DNA from: Clostridia bacterium
GTDB taxonomy: Bacteria; Bacillota; Clostridia; Oscillospirales; Acutalibacteraceae
NCBI GenBank assembly: GCA_017521365.1
Contig: JAFXCT010000078.1
Location: forward strand, 1-45,199
Reading direction: 5' to 3'
DNA: 45,199 bases
Each line of letters begins with the position of its first letter. The first letter of the stretch is position 1. Both the position numbers and the translations under genes were made by a program. This document shows positions 27,795 to 34,836 of this stretch, piece after piece. The notes under the pieces are model-generated. The model searched no databases. It was not told where the DNA came from and was given only the letters and a program-made list of their open reading frames with translations.

Positions 27795-28661
27795 ATGTCA
27801 TTTAAAGAAATTTTAGCTTATGCAAAAAAGATTGCATGTGCACTTTTTGCGCTTATTATTCCTTTTCTGGGTTTTGACTCAATCGGGCAATACGGCTCAA
27901 AGGCATCCGAAGACAGCGAAACCGTACGCGTAATGTCGTTCAACGTGCGTAACGGCGAATATGACCGCGGCAAAAACGTGCCGCAGTTTATTGCCGACTA
28001 TATGCCCGATTCCGTCGGCTTACAGGAATGCGAGGGCACGTGGTATATGACACTTGAAGCTTATCTGAGGAAAAGCTACGGCTTTGTCGGTACAGGCAGG
28101 CTTACGGGTGTAAAATACATCGGCGAGGCAACAGCAATTATGTATCGCAAGGATAAATTCAAGCTTGTTGACAGCGGCACATTCTGGCTTTCCGAAACAC
28201 CTGACAAGGTTTCAATCGGTTGGGATGCAAAGCATCACAGAACCTGTACGTGGGTTGTGCTTGAAAATAAGGAAACCGGCGAGCAATATGCACATATCAA
28301 CACTCACCTTGACCACAAGGGTGCTCAGGCAAGGACAAACGGACTCACACTGGTTACAGATCTTGCAGCAAGCTTTGATATACCCGTAGTTGTAACAGGC
28401 GATTTCAACTTTGGAAAGAGCGACCCGCTTTACACCCAGCTTGTTTCGGGTGACCTTACAGATACACAGGAGGTTTCAGAAAAAACAATGAGCGGCAAAA
28501 CCTACCACGGTTACAGCGGCGGCGAAGAGGGCGAGCCGATTGATTTTATCTGCATAAACGGTAAGGTTGAAGCAGTCAAGGAATACCGCATCGTAAGAGA
28601 TATGTACGGTGACACATATATCTCCGACCACTACCCGATATTTGCGGATATAGTTTTATAA
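27795..28661 (+). CDS. Endonuclease/exonuclease/phosphatase (EEP) family hydrolase
   Basis: A 288-residue Mg2+-dependent phosphodiesterase with a hydrophobic N-terminal segment (about 13-27) that probably exports or anchors it. The full EEP motif set is visible: MSFNVRN, GLQECEGT, TAIMYRKDKF, INTHLDHKG, VTGDFNFGKSD, PIDFICI and SDHYPIFADI. Members cut DNA/RNA, phosphoinositides or sphingomyelin; nothing here sets the substrate. ATG 27795 follows GAGGTGA. It is a single gene with its own promoter and terminator. Confidence 0.9.
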   Translation: MSFKEILAYAKKIACALFALIIPFLGFDSIGQYGSKASEDSETVRVMSFNVRNGEYDRGKNVPQFIADYMPDSVGLQECEGTWYMTLEAYLRKSYGFVGTGRLTGVKYIGEATAIMYRKDKFKLVDSGTFWLSETPDKVSIGWDAKHHRTCTWVVLENKETGEQYAHINTHLDHKGAQARTNGLTLVTDLAASFDIPVVVTGDFNFGKSDPLYTQLVSGDLTDTQEVSEKTMSGKTYHGYSGGEEGEPIDFICINGKVEAVKEYRIVRDMYGDTYISDHYPIFADIVL

Positions 28662-28678
28662 AGCTGAATAAAAAGATT

Positions 28679-28712
28679 AAGGATAGCTCCGCCTGAGAGC
28701 TATCCTTTTTTT
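28679..28712 (+). terminator. Rho-independent terminator of the EEP gene
   Basis: AAGGATAGCTC (28679-28689), a 7-base loop and GAGCTATCCTT (28697-28707), followed by T. Confidence 0.93.
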
Positions 28713-28765
28713 AAACCATTAGTAACGGCAAAACTCTCCAAAGTTGAATTTTCGAAAACATAAAA

Positions 28766-28794
28766 ATAAAGAGCACACAATTGTGTACTCTTTT
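28766..28794 (-). terminator. Terminator of the tRNA operon
   Basis: On the minus strand GAGTACACAA/TTGTGTGCTC forms a 10-bp stem with one T·G pair, then TTTATTTTTA. It starts 6 bases past the tRNA-Glu CCA end. Confidence 0.8.
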
Positions 28795-28795
28795 T

Positions 28796-28870
28796 TGGTG
28801 ACCCGGACGAGAATCGAACTCGTGTTACCGCCGTGAAAGGGCGGTGTCTTGACCGCTTGACCACCGGGCC
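28796..28870 (-). tRNA. tRNA-Glu (anticodon TTC)
   Basis: 75 nt including encoded CCA. Acceptor GGCCCGG pairs with CCGGGTC; anticodon loop CTTTCAC gives TTC at 28837-28835. The T loop TTCGATT is normal. It is second in a two-tRNA operon. Confidence 0.97.
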
Positions 28871-28900
28871 GTATGAGCCGAGAAAACTCTCGGCTGTTTG

Positions 28901-28977
28901 TGGTAGCGGCAGTGGGACTTGAACCTACGACACTCCGGGTATGAACCGAATGCTCTAGCCAACTGAGCTATGCCGCC
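28901..28977 (-). tRNA. Elongator tRNA-Met (anticodon CAT)
   Basis: 77 nt including encoded CCA. Acceptor GGCGGCA/TGCCGCT, anticodon loop TTCATAC with CAT at 28943-28941. It lacks the initiator's C1/A72 mismatch and GGG/CCC anticodon stem and resembles Firmicutes elongator tRNA-Met. The T stem GTAGG/CCCAC holds one A·C mismatch (position 51/63). Confidence 0.93.
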
Positions 28978-28992
28978 ACAAAACGCTTGCTT

Positions 28993-29021
28993 ATTATATT
29001 ATAACCAAGCGCATTTGTCAA
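28993..29021 (-). promoter_or_regulatory. Consensus promoter of the tRNA operon
   Basis: On the minus strand, TTGACA (29021-29016), a 17-bp spacer and TATAAT (28998-28993). A perfect sigma-A match, as expected for stable RNA. Confidence 0.93.
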
Positions 29022-29067
29022 TAGTTATTTTTAAAAAAATTAAAATTTTGTCAATTTATTTTGCAAA

Positions 29068-29622
29068 TTACCAATACCTTGCATCGCTGTAATCATCCGG
29101 CTCAAATGCATAATGGATTTCGGAATTGTAAATGTCGAAGTTTTTTTCCGGATACAGAGTGCCGAGGTTGTATATTTTCTTGCCGGTTTTCAGGGCGTAT
29201 TTCATAGCCTGATAAGCTCCGCCGTAATTGTGGTTGACGTAAAAAACCGCCAAATCCGAACGGTCGATAACCGAGCGGTTGCGTATGCCGTATGCGGCTT
29301 TCGGGTAGGCGTTACAGGAGGCTTCGCAAATTTCAATGTGGTTATAAAAGCTGTTAAGACCCATATTGCGTTCGACGTAGTCGGTCATAATATACGGCAG
29401 GACGAGAACGTGTGCGTTCTGAACATCTATGAACAGCTTTTGTTCGTGTTTGATTGCGGAGGATGCAATTCTGTCAAAATCGCCGCCCGTACTGACAAGG
29501 AACTCGGTGTAATAATTGCGGTTTATCATCAGGCGCACAATTTCTCTGAGCTTTTCATCAAGTTCCCATATATCACCCTCAATATATCTGTGCCCGAAAA
29601 AGCTGACTGTACAAAAACGCAT
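29068..29622 (-). CDS. SLOG-superfamily (YpsA/DUF1273-like) protein
   Basis: A 184-residue Rossmann-like protein. RFCTVSFFGHRYIE and FLVSTGGDFDRIASSAI match the start of the SLOG/YpsA fold, which binds nucleotide-like ligands; RSDLAVFYVNHNYGGAYQAMKYALKTGKKIYNLG forms the second half. Family members are tied to nucleotide-derived signalling, stress or division, without a clear reaction. The gene is divergent from a small XRE regulator and shares operator-like repeats with it. Confidence 0.65.
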   Translation of the reverse strand: MRFCTVSFFGHRYIEGDIWELDEKLREIVRLMINRNYYTEFLVSTGGDFDRIASSAIKHEQKLFIDVQNAHVLVLPYIMTDYVERNMGLNSFYNHIEICEASCNAYPKAAYGIRNRSVIDRSDLAVFYVNHNYGGAYQAMKYALKTGKKIYNLGTLYPEKNFDIYNSEIHYAFEPDDYSDARYW

Positions 29623-29652
29623 AATCTCACATCCAATATATAAAGCAATTGC

Positions 29653-29754
29653 AATATAAATTATACCAATGATTTACTAATAAGTCAATTGCTCAATAAC
29701 TAATACAGCAAATTGTTTTGGTAAAAACTATAATTTATGCAAATATAAATTATA
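29653..29754. promoter_or_regulatory. Operator-like repeats in the SLOG/XRE divergent region
   Basis: The 13-mer AATATAAATTATA occurs at 29653-29665, over the SLOG -10, and again at 29742-29754, just before the XRE start. The second copy is the right arm of an inverted repeat ATAATTTAT (29730-29738)/ATAAATTAT (29745-29753), placed on the XRE -10 (TATAAT, 29729-29734). The layout fits one regulator controlling both genes. Confidence 0.5.
29660..29688 (-). promoter_or_regulatory. Promoter of the SLOG gene
   Basis: On the minus strand, TTGACT (29688-29683), a 17-bp spacer and TATAAT (29665-29660). Confidence 0.8.
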
Positions 29755-29763
29755 GGAGTAATT

Positions 29764-30033
29764 ATGCGTAAGGAAGTCAGTTTTAACAACAGGGATAGAT
29801 TTATACAGTTGGGTGCTACCATTGCAACTTTAAGAAAGGTTCGTGGTATGTCACAGGAAAAACTTGCTGAAAAGGCTAAAATCAGCCGTTCGTTGATAAG
29901 TACGATTGAAGCACCAAATATGGTAAACAGCTTTTCAATGGATTCTTTTTTCAACATAGCAGATGCTCTTGGGGTTGACCCTGCCGACTTGCTGAAATCA
30001 TCTAACTTTGAAGATATATTGAACAAAAACTGA
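29764..30033 (+). CDS. Small XRE-family helix-turn-helix regulator
   Basis: An 89-residue protein that is little more than one HTH_3 domain: LGATIATLRKVRGMSQEKLAEKAKISRSLISTIE with the recognition helix near residues 37-48, followed by the SFFNIADALGVDPADLL helix. AGGAG stands four to five bases before the ATG. It probably controls its own promoter and the divergent SLOG gene. Confidence 0.88.
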   Translation: MRKEVSFNNRDRFIQLGATIATLRKVRGMSQEKLAEKAKISRSLISTIEAPNMVNSFSMDSFFNIADALGVDPADLLKSSNFEDILNKN

Positions 30034-30047
30034 TATATTCTTTTACG

Positions 30048-30073
30048 TCGGGCAATTCGTGAATTGCCCCTAC
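30048..30073. repeat. Partial copy of the GTAGGG/CCCTAC repeat family
   Basis: GGGCAATTCGTGAATTGCCC hairpin ending in CCCTAC. The arm sequence resembles the right arm of the copy at 43752-43828. Confidence 0.6.
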
Positions 30074-30099
30074 TACGCTGTAACAACTAAAACTTCACT

Positions 30100-30167
30100 G
30101 TAGGGGCGGCTATCAGCCGCCAGCAAACCGAGCAATATCAGCACGGGCGGATAATATCCGCCCCTAC
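30100..30167. repeat. Family C (GTAGGG...CCCTAC) palindromic repeat, copy 1
   Basis: Begins GTAGGGGCGGCTATCAGCCGCC and ends with the matching GGGCGGATAATATCCGCCCCTAC; each arm is itself a hairpin. No ORF. Confidence 0.85.
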
Positions 30168-30376
30168 AAAAGTCAACTTTAAGATGTTACAATGTACTAC
30201 GGCCCTGTAAACGCTGCAACCTTATTATTTTATCAATTTAAAAAATATCGTAGGGCAGGGGCTTGCTCCTGCCGATATGGTTAATCGGGATTTACGGCAG
30301 GGGCTTGCTCCTGCCCTACATTTCGCTCTAAAGCAAAGAATTATGTTTTGTAAATATTCAGATGTTACAGGCAGAT
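30168..30376. other. Rest of the gene-free stretch after the XRE gene
   Basis: Outside the family C copy at 30250-30319 and the terminator repeat that follows, I see no ORF with an SD and no RNA structure here. Confidence 0.5.
30250..30319. repeat. Family C palindromic repeat, copy 2
   Basis: GTAGGGCAGGGGCTTGCTCCTGCC at the left and the same hairpin ending CCCTAC at the right. It is closely related to 34691-34760. Confidence 0.85.
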
Positions 30377-30426
30377 ATAACAAAAACGAGGTATGAACCG
30401 TAAAAAGTTCATACCTCTTGGTTTTT
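30377..30426. terminator. Bidirectional terminator, first copy of an exact 50-bp repeat
   Basis: GAGGTATGAAC-cgtaaaaa-GTTCATACCTC with A tracts on the left and T tracts on the right. The same 50 bases recur at 30723-30772. Confidence 0.85.
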
Positions 30427-30520
30427 ATTGGGTGCACATTAAAATATATCAATATTATTTTGGTTGACAAAATATTAAATTTTGCATTATAGTAATATTG
30501 TAAAAAAGGAGAAGAAAGCA

Positions 30521-30694
30521 ATGAAAGAAAAAACGACGGATATAACATATAGTAATAGAATTATCCAAGAATATAAAACAGATGAGTCGGATACAAGAAA
30601 TTTTGAAAAACTGACCGATGATGAAAAAATTGATTTTGTTGCTGAAAGGATTTTAAAAAATTATCGACGAGCGTTTGAAGCGTTAGCAAAATAG
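30521..30694 (+). CDS. Small conserved-looking protein, 57 residues
   Basis: MKEKTTDITYSNRIIQEYK, then DESDTRNFEKLTDDEKIDFVAERILKN and YRRAFEALAK. Charged and helical with no membrane segment. It resembles short hypothetical proteins seen in clostridia (memory, not checked). A good AAGGAG site lies ten bases before ATG 30521; the earlier in-frame ATG at 30482 has none. It stands alone between two identical terminator hairpins. Function unknown. Confidence 0.75.
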   Translation: MKEKTTDITYSNRIIQEYKTDESDTRNFEKLTDDEKIDFVAERILKNYRRAFEALAK

Positions 30695-30722
30695 AATACA
30701 AACAAAGCAGAGACTTAAAATA

Positions 30723-30772
30723 ATAACAAAAACGAGGTATGAACCGTAAAAAGTTCATACCTCTTGGTTTTT
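30723..30772. terminator. Bidirectional terminator, second copy of the exact 50-bp repeat
   Basis: Identical to 30377-30426. It serves the 57-residue gene on plus and the convergent acyl-CoA synthetase on minus. Confidence 0.88.
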
Positions 30773-30806
30773 TATGCTGTCTGAATTTACTTAATTCCTA
30801 ATTCCG

Positions 30807-30827
30807 AATTCATAATTCCTAATTATT
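30807..30827. repeat. Family E short repeat, copy 1
   Basis: A 21-base AT-rich sequence (core ATAATTCCTAATTATT), found identically at 39674-39694. Confidence 0.6.
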
Positions 30828-32586
30828 CCGTTCCGTCGGTAAAGTTTTCTTCCTTAAAGCGCAGGATTTTCTTTGATGCGCTCTTGAGGAATTCCTTACG
30901 GCGCAGGGTGAAGCTTCGGATGTGCTTGTAGTGGGGAAGCTTTTTGTTTACCTCTTTTATAACCTCTTTAAACAGGGCTTGCAGGTCTTCCTCGGTGTAG
31001 TCGTCCTTGCCGAGTACGGCTCTTACCTCTTCGTCGTCGGGGAAAATAGAGGCTTTTACAATTGTTTCGCCCTTTGCGTTAGTGTCGGCGTAAACCATAG
31101 CCTCGCTTACAACGGAGTTGAGGGTCAGGTGGTATTCAAGCTCCTCGGGGTAGATGTTCTTGCCGTTTTCGGTGACGATAACGTTTTTGATTCTGCCGCT
31201 GATGTAGAATCTTCCCTTTTCGTCAAGCCTTGCAAGGTCGCCCGTGTGGAGGAAGCCGTCGCTGTCGATTACCTCGTCGGTTGCCTGCTGGTTGTTGTAG
31301 TAGCCGAGCATTACCATTTTGCCCTTGACGCAAAGCTCGCCTACGCCGGTCTGCGGGTCGGGGTCAACGATTTTTGCCACGGTTTCGGGCAGGGCGAGGC
31401 CGACTGATTCTGCAAGGTGCAGCTTGTCGTTGTTCATAACGGCAAGGGGTGCACACTCTGTCAGACCGTAGCCGAACAGAATCTGTATGCCAAAAGCGTC
31501 GAAATCACGAAGAATTTCGGGGCGTATCGGGGCGGCACCGCAAATGATGAGGCGCATATTGCCGCCGAAAGCTTCCTGAATTTCCTTGAAGAAAACCTTT
31601 TTGAGGTCAATTCCGAACTTGCTTGCCGTTTTGCAGACCTTGGAACCTACCTTGAACATAAGCTCACCGTGGGGTTTTTCCTTTATTCGCTGCATAAGGC
31701 GGCGGTGTACGGTTTCGAGAATGAGCGGAACGGCAACGAAAACGGAGGGAGAAAACTCCTTCATATTCTTAAGAACGTATTTGAAGCCGTCGCAGAAGGT
31801 AACCTTTGCGCCGCAGTAGGGGGCAAAGAAAAGAATAATCGTGCTTTCGTAGGTGTGGTGCAGGGGAAGCATTGAAATGCCGCAATCCTCCGGATAAATC
31901 TTGAGCACGCTCATTGCAGACATAACCTCGAAGCAGAAGTTGCGGTGGCAGAGCATAACGCCCTTTGCGGCACCGGTTGTGCCCGAGGTGAAAAGCAAGG
32001 TGCTCATTTTATCGGGGTCAATTTCGGCGTTTATAAACTTGCGGTTGCCCTTGGTAAGAAGCTCCTTACCCCTGGAAAGCAGCTTGGTAAAGCTGAGAAC
32101 ACCGTCCCTGTCCTCGTCGTAATCGAAGCAGACAATCTGCATTTCGGGGTCCATCTTGTCCCTTTCAAGAGTGTCGAGCAATATTTTATCGCAAAACAGA
32201 AGCTTTGTTTCCGAAATTTCAAAAATACCGTTGAGGTCGGGGAAAAGAAGCTCTTTATCTATCGGAACGATTACGCCTACGCCGTTGACAACGCTCATAT
32301 AGCTAAGGCACCACTCGTATCGGTTGTTGGCGCATACGGCAATGTGCTTGTCCTTGTAGCCCATTTCAATAAGCGCTGTTCCGAGTGCATCAATATCGTT
32401 GCAGTATTCGTTATATGTGATATATTGCATACCGCTCTTGTCACGCTTCTTGATTTCAAAAGCGTAACGGTTGCCGTAAAGCTCCTTCGTCTGTGCCATA
32501 AGGTCCTTAAGGTCACGGATTTCTCTTACCTTATAGAAGGATTTGGTAGGCGGAGCAAATATTTCGTTGCGTGTGTTCTTACCCAT
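30823..32586 (-). CDS. Long-chain acyl-CoA synthetase (AMP-forming)
   Basis: A 587-residue adenylate-forming enzyme that activates fatty or other carboxylic acids to acyl-CoA via acyl-AMP. The P-loop signature LLFTSGTTGAAKGVMLCH lies near residues 195-212, IQILFGYGLTECAPL is the A5 motif, GFLHTGDLARLDEKGRFYISGRIKNVIV holds A7-A8, and the catalytic Lys is in the C-terminal LRRKEFLKSASKKILR. No membrane segment. A single gene, ended by the hairpin at 30723-30772. Confidence 0.93.
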   Translation of the reverse strand: MGKNTRNEIFAPPTKSFYKVREIRDLKDLMAQTKELYGNRYAFEIKKRDKSGMQYITYNEYCNDIDALGTALIEMGYKDKHIAVCANNRYEWCLSYMSVVNGVGVIVPIDKELLFPDLNGIFEISETKLLFCDKILLDTLERDKMDPEMQIVCFDYDEDRDGVLSFTKLLSRGKELLTKGNRKFINAEIDPDKMSTLLFTSGTTGAAKGVMLCHRNFCFEVMSAMSVLKIYPEDCGISMLPLHHTYESTIILFFAPYCGAKVTFCDGFKYVLKNMKEFSPSVFVAVPLILETVHRRLMQRIKEKPHGELMFKVGSKVCKTASKFGIDLKKVFFKEIQEAFGGNMRLIICGAAPIRPEILRDFDAFGIQILFGYGLTECAPLAVMNNDKLHLAESVGLALPETVAKIVDPDPQTGVGELCVKGKMVMLGYYNNQQATDEVIDSDGFLHTGDLARLDEKGRFYISGRIKNVIVTENGKNIYPEELEYHLTLNSVVSEAMVYADTNAKGETIVKASIFPDDEEVRAVLGKDDYTEEDLQALFKEVIKEVNKKLPHYKHIRSFTLRRKEFLKSASKKILRFKEENFTDGTE

Positions 32587-32867
32587 TCTTTTCTCCCGTC
32601 TGTGCAGTTTGTGCTGTGTATAAAATATTCAACAGTTTATCATTATAAAGGCGTTACCTTAAACCAAACTTAAGTTAGTTAAGAAATTTTTAACAATTTC
32701 TGTTAAAAAAGAAAAAAATCCGAAAAACAAGCCAAAAAGCCCGTTTTTGTGAACAAAGCCTTAACAGCCAAAAGAATTTTATCATATTATTACCGAAAGT
32801 CAATATAAAAACGCATTTTGTAACTATTTGTAATCATTCTTTAAAAGAAAAATAAATTCTTGTAAAA
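32587..32867. other. AT-rich gap upstream of the acyl-CoA synthetase gene
   Basis: No ORF with an SD. A minus-strand TATAAT (about 32645-32650) may be the -10 of the synthetase promoter, but its -35 is poor. Short inverted repeats of TTAAG type (about 32659-32680) could be a regulator site. Nothing else stands out. Confidence 0.4.
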
Positions 32868-32903
32868 GCAAAGAAAAAGAGCAGCCCTGTCGGACTGCTC
32901 TTT
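32868..32903 (-). terminator. Terminator of the rplU-prp-rpmA operon
   Basis: On the minus strand AAAGAGCAGTCC, loop GACAG, then the complementary arm and TTCTTTGC. It begins 17 bp after the rpmA stop. Confidence 0.88.
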
Positions 32904-32919
32904 GGGTATTTTGTCGCAA

Positions 32920-33204
32920 TTACTGTTCTACAGTATAAACGCTGACCTTCTTGCGGTCACGGCCCATACGCTCGAACTTAACAACACCGTCAACCTTTGC
33001 GAAAAGGGTATCGTCAGAACCCTTGCCGACGTTGGTGCCGGGGTGGATGTGAGTGCCACGCTGTCTTACAAGGATGTTGCCTGCAAGAACAAACTGACCG
33101 TCAGCACGCTTTGCGCCGAGTCTCTTGGATTCGGAATCACGGCCGTTACGGGTGGAACCCATACCTTTCTTATGAGCGAAAAGCTGAATGTTTATCTTAA
33201 GCAT
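32920..33204 (-). CDS. rpmA: 50S ribosomal protein L27 with Prp-cleaved extension
   Basis: 94 residues. Mature L27 lies near the peptidyl-transferase centre. The N terminus [10 protein letters not shown] is the Firmicutes extension removed by protease Prp, leaving [40 protein letters not shown] is the family core. Its ATG overlaps the last eight bases of prp, and the SD (GGAGGT) lies inside prp. Confidence 0.98.
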   Translation of the reverse strand: MLKINIQLFAHKKGMGSTRNGRDSESKRLGAKRADGQFVLAGNILVRQRGTHIHPGTNVGKGSDDTLFAKVDGVVKFERMGRDRKKVSVYTVEQ

Positions 33205-33520
33205 TTGTGTTACCTCCGTAAATTACTTTTATGCTGCGAGGATAATCCTTCGCAAGCGCTCTTATGTGAGCTTCGAGCCCGTCAAGCAACTTCACGCTTT
33301 GTGCATCCTCTTCGGCGAGAACGAGCGACATAAAGCCGTCGTCAACCGAAATATCTGCTTTGGCGCCGAAAAAATCGGTTATCGTGTTTGCGGTGAGGTA
33401 GGCTGCCGAGGAAACGGCGGCGCAGACAATATCCTGACCTGCTGCTGCGTAACCTGCGTGACCCGTGCACTCAAACCCGACGTTGATTTTGCCTGAGCGG
33501 ACAAACTTAAAGCGAATCAT
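33197..33520 (-). CDS. prp: Ribosomal-processing cysteine protease Prp
   Basis: A 107-residue cysteine protease that removes the L27 N-terminal extension, an essential step in Firmicutes. The dyad is H21 in TGHAGYA and C33 in QDIVCAAVS. It sits between rplU and rpmA, the classic order. There is no clear SD; the start lies eight bases after the rplU stop, so translation is probably coupled. Confidence 0.95.
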   Translation of the reverse strand: MIRFKFVRSGKINVGFECTGHAGYAAAGQDIVCAAVSSAAYLTANTITDFFGAKADISVDDGFMSLVLAEEDAQSVKLLDGLEAHIRALAKDYPRSIKVIYGGNTNA

Positions 33521-33528
33521 AGTTAAAA

Positions 33529-33840
33529 TCAGCCGTTGATAGCTGCGATTTCAACCTTGGTGTAGGGCTGTCTGTGGCCCATCTTGCGCTTCTCGTTCTT
33601 CTTGGGCTTGTAGGTGAAGACAACAATCTTCTTGCCCTTACCGTTCTTGATTGCCTTTGCGGTAACTGTTGCGCCCTCAACGTAGGGAGCACCAACCTTG
33701 ATGGAGTCGTCGGAGCCAACTGCGATAACCTTGTCGAAAACGATTTCGCTGTCTGCTTCAACATTGAGCTTCTCGATGAAAAGTGTGTCGCCGGCAGAAA
33801 CCTTATACTGCTTGCCGCCGGTCTCAATGATTGCGTACAT
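33529..33840 (-). CDS. rplU: 50S ribosomal protein L21
   Basis: 103 residues, the full family length: [18 protein letters not shown] at the start, [30 protein letters not shown] at the C-terminal rRNA-binding end. AAAGAGG precedes the ATG. First gene of the rplU-prp-rpmA operon, behind an L21-type leader. Confidence 0.98.
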   Translation of the reverse strand: MYAIIETGGKQYKVSAGDTLFIEKLNVEADSEIVFDKVIAVGSDDSIKVGAPYVEGATVTAKAIKNGKGKKIVVFTYKPKKNEKRKMGHRQPYTKVEIAAING

Positions 33841-33847
33841 TTTTTTA

Positions 33848-33936
33848 CCTCTTTTAATAAGTCTCGCTATTCAGGGGTACCGCCCGTGAGCAGGCGGATT
33901 TGGGCGCAATTATAGCGCAACCCGTAATATGCGGCT
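33848..33936 (-). ncRNA. Ribosomal L21 leader (autoregulatory 5' UTR)
   Basis: The ~90-base leader between promoter and rplU holds a GCCGCAT...GCGC stem region, a CCGCCTGCTCACGGGCGG hairpin and the GTACCCCTGAATAGCGAG stretch, as I recall for the Firmicutes L21 leader. It is expected to bind L21 (or its operon products) and lower expression. Assignment rests on place and remembered motif, not a covariance search. Confidence 0.7.
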
Positions 33937-33941
33937 TAAGT

Positions 33942-33970
33942 ATAATAGCACAAGAGGGAGATGTTGTCAA
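33942..33970 (-). promoter_or_regulatory. Promoter of rplU-prp-rpmA
   Basis: On the minus strand, TTGACA (33970-33965), a 17-bp spacer and TATTAT (33947-33942). Confidence 0.9.
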
Positions 33971-34064
33971 CAGTTTTTTTTATTAAATGCAGGTTGCATT
34001 TAATAAAAGTTCAGAATGCAGAGTGCAGAACTAAAAAAGAGAGGAAAATTTCCTCTCTTTTTTA

Positions 34065-34652
34065 TCAGCCCTCTTTTTTCTTGTGTCTTATACGAAGCAC
34101 GATTACTACTGCTATACCCAAAAGCATAACAAGCACAACTGCGGCGGCGGCAATGTTTTCGCCTGCCCAGAAGGGGATTTCCGTTACGTGCGTTGATGTG
34201 CCGACGGGAATCAGCTCAAGTGAGGGGAAGTTTTCGCCGTCAAAGGTTTCGGCGTGTTCCACCTCAAGGCCGAGGGTTACGTAGTGGTTGCCCTTGGGCT
34301 TGAAGCTCATACGGCAAAGCGTTCCCTCCTTGTTGAGCGCTTCGGTTGCCGTGTAGCTGATTTTGATTTTGCCTTCCTCAACCTTGGTGGCGATTAGGTA
34401 GGGCGAAATCTCTGCTGCCGCATCGCCTGTTACAACGCTGCCTTCAACGAATTCCATTTTATCGCTTTCATAAGTGATATAAAACTCAGTCGTATAAAGT
34501 GCGGAGTTTGCAGAAATATCAACCTTTACGTCGAGGTTGCTGTTTTCGGGCTGAAACGCATCAAGCGAAAGATGAACGTCAGCGGCAAGAGCATTTGACG
34601 CAAAGGCAAGGCAGAGCACGGCAATTAAAATTACGCTTGCAATTTTTTTCAT
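34065..34652 (-). CDS. Surface-anchored cohesin-like domain protein
   Basis: A 195-residue exported protein: signal peptide (1-24, cleavage near NALAAD), one beta-sandwich domain of about 130 residues and a C-terminal membrane helix (about 167-188) with a KKK tail. SALYTTEFYITYESDKMEFVEGSVV and EGKIKISYTATEALNKEGTLCRMSFKPKG resemble the cohesin/CBM2-3 fold. It may bind a dockerin or merely a ligand; no dockerin is in the window. ATG 34652 was chosen for the signal peptide and the AAGGAAGAAG site. Confidence 0.65.
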   Translation of the reverse strand: MKKIASVILIAVLCLAFASNALAADVHLSLDAFQPENSNLDVKVDISANSALYTTEFYITYESDKMEFVEGSVVTGDAAAEISPYLIATKVEEGKIKISYTATEALNKEGTLCRMSFKPKGNHYVTLGLEVEHAETFDGENFPSLELIPVGTSTHVTEIPFWAGENIAAAAVVLVMLLGIAVVIVLRIRHKKKEG

Positions 34653-34690
34653 AAAATTCTTCTTCCTTCCCATCAATTTATGATAGAGCT

Positions 34691-34760
34691 GTAGGGCAGG
34701 GGCTCGCTCCTGCCGTAAAGTCTGATTGAACTTATCGGAAGGAGCAAGCCCCTTCCCTAC
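34691..34760. repeat. Family C palindromic repeat, copy 3
   Basis: GTAGGGCAGGGGCTCGCTCCTGCC at the left, GGAAGGAGCAAGCCCCTTCCCTAC at the right. Confidence 0.85.
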
Positions 34761-34765
34761 ATTTT

Positions 34766-34800
34766 CTAAAAACGGTCGCAGTTGTCTGACTGCGACCGTT
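34766..34800 (-). terminator. Terminator of the Thr-rich protein gene
   Basis: A 12-bp perfect stem AACGGTCGCAGT (34771-34782)/ACTGCGACCGTT (34789-34800); on minus it ends in TTTTTAG. Confidence 0.85.
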
Positions 34801-34836
34801 TGGGGTTTATTCGGGAATTATCCGTTTGTTATCGGA

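Noticed and set aside
31945..32673. 242-codon plus-strand ORF opposite the acyl-CoA synthetase
   Set aside because: Mostly antisense of conserved coding sequence with no ribosome site.
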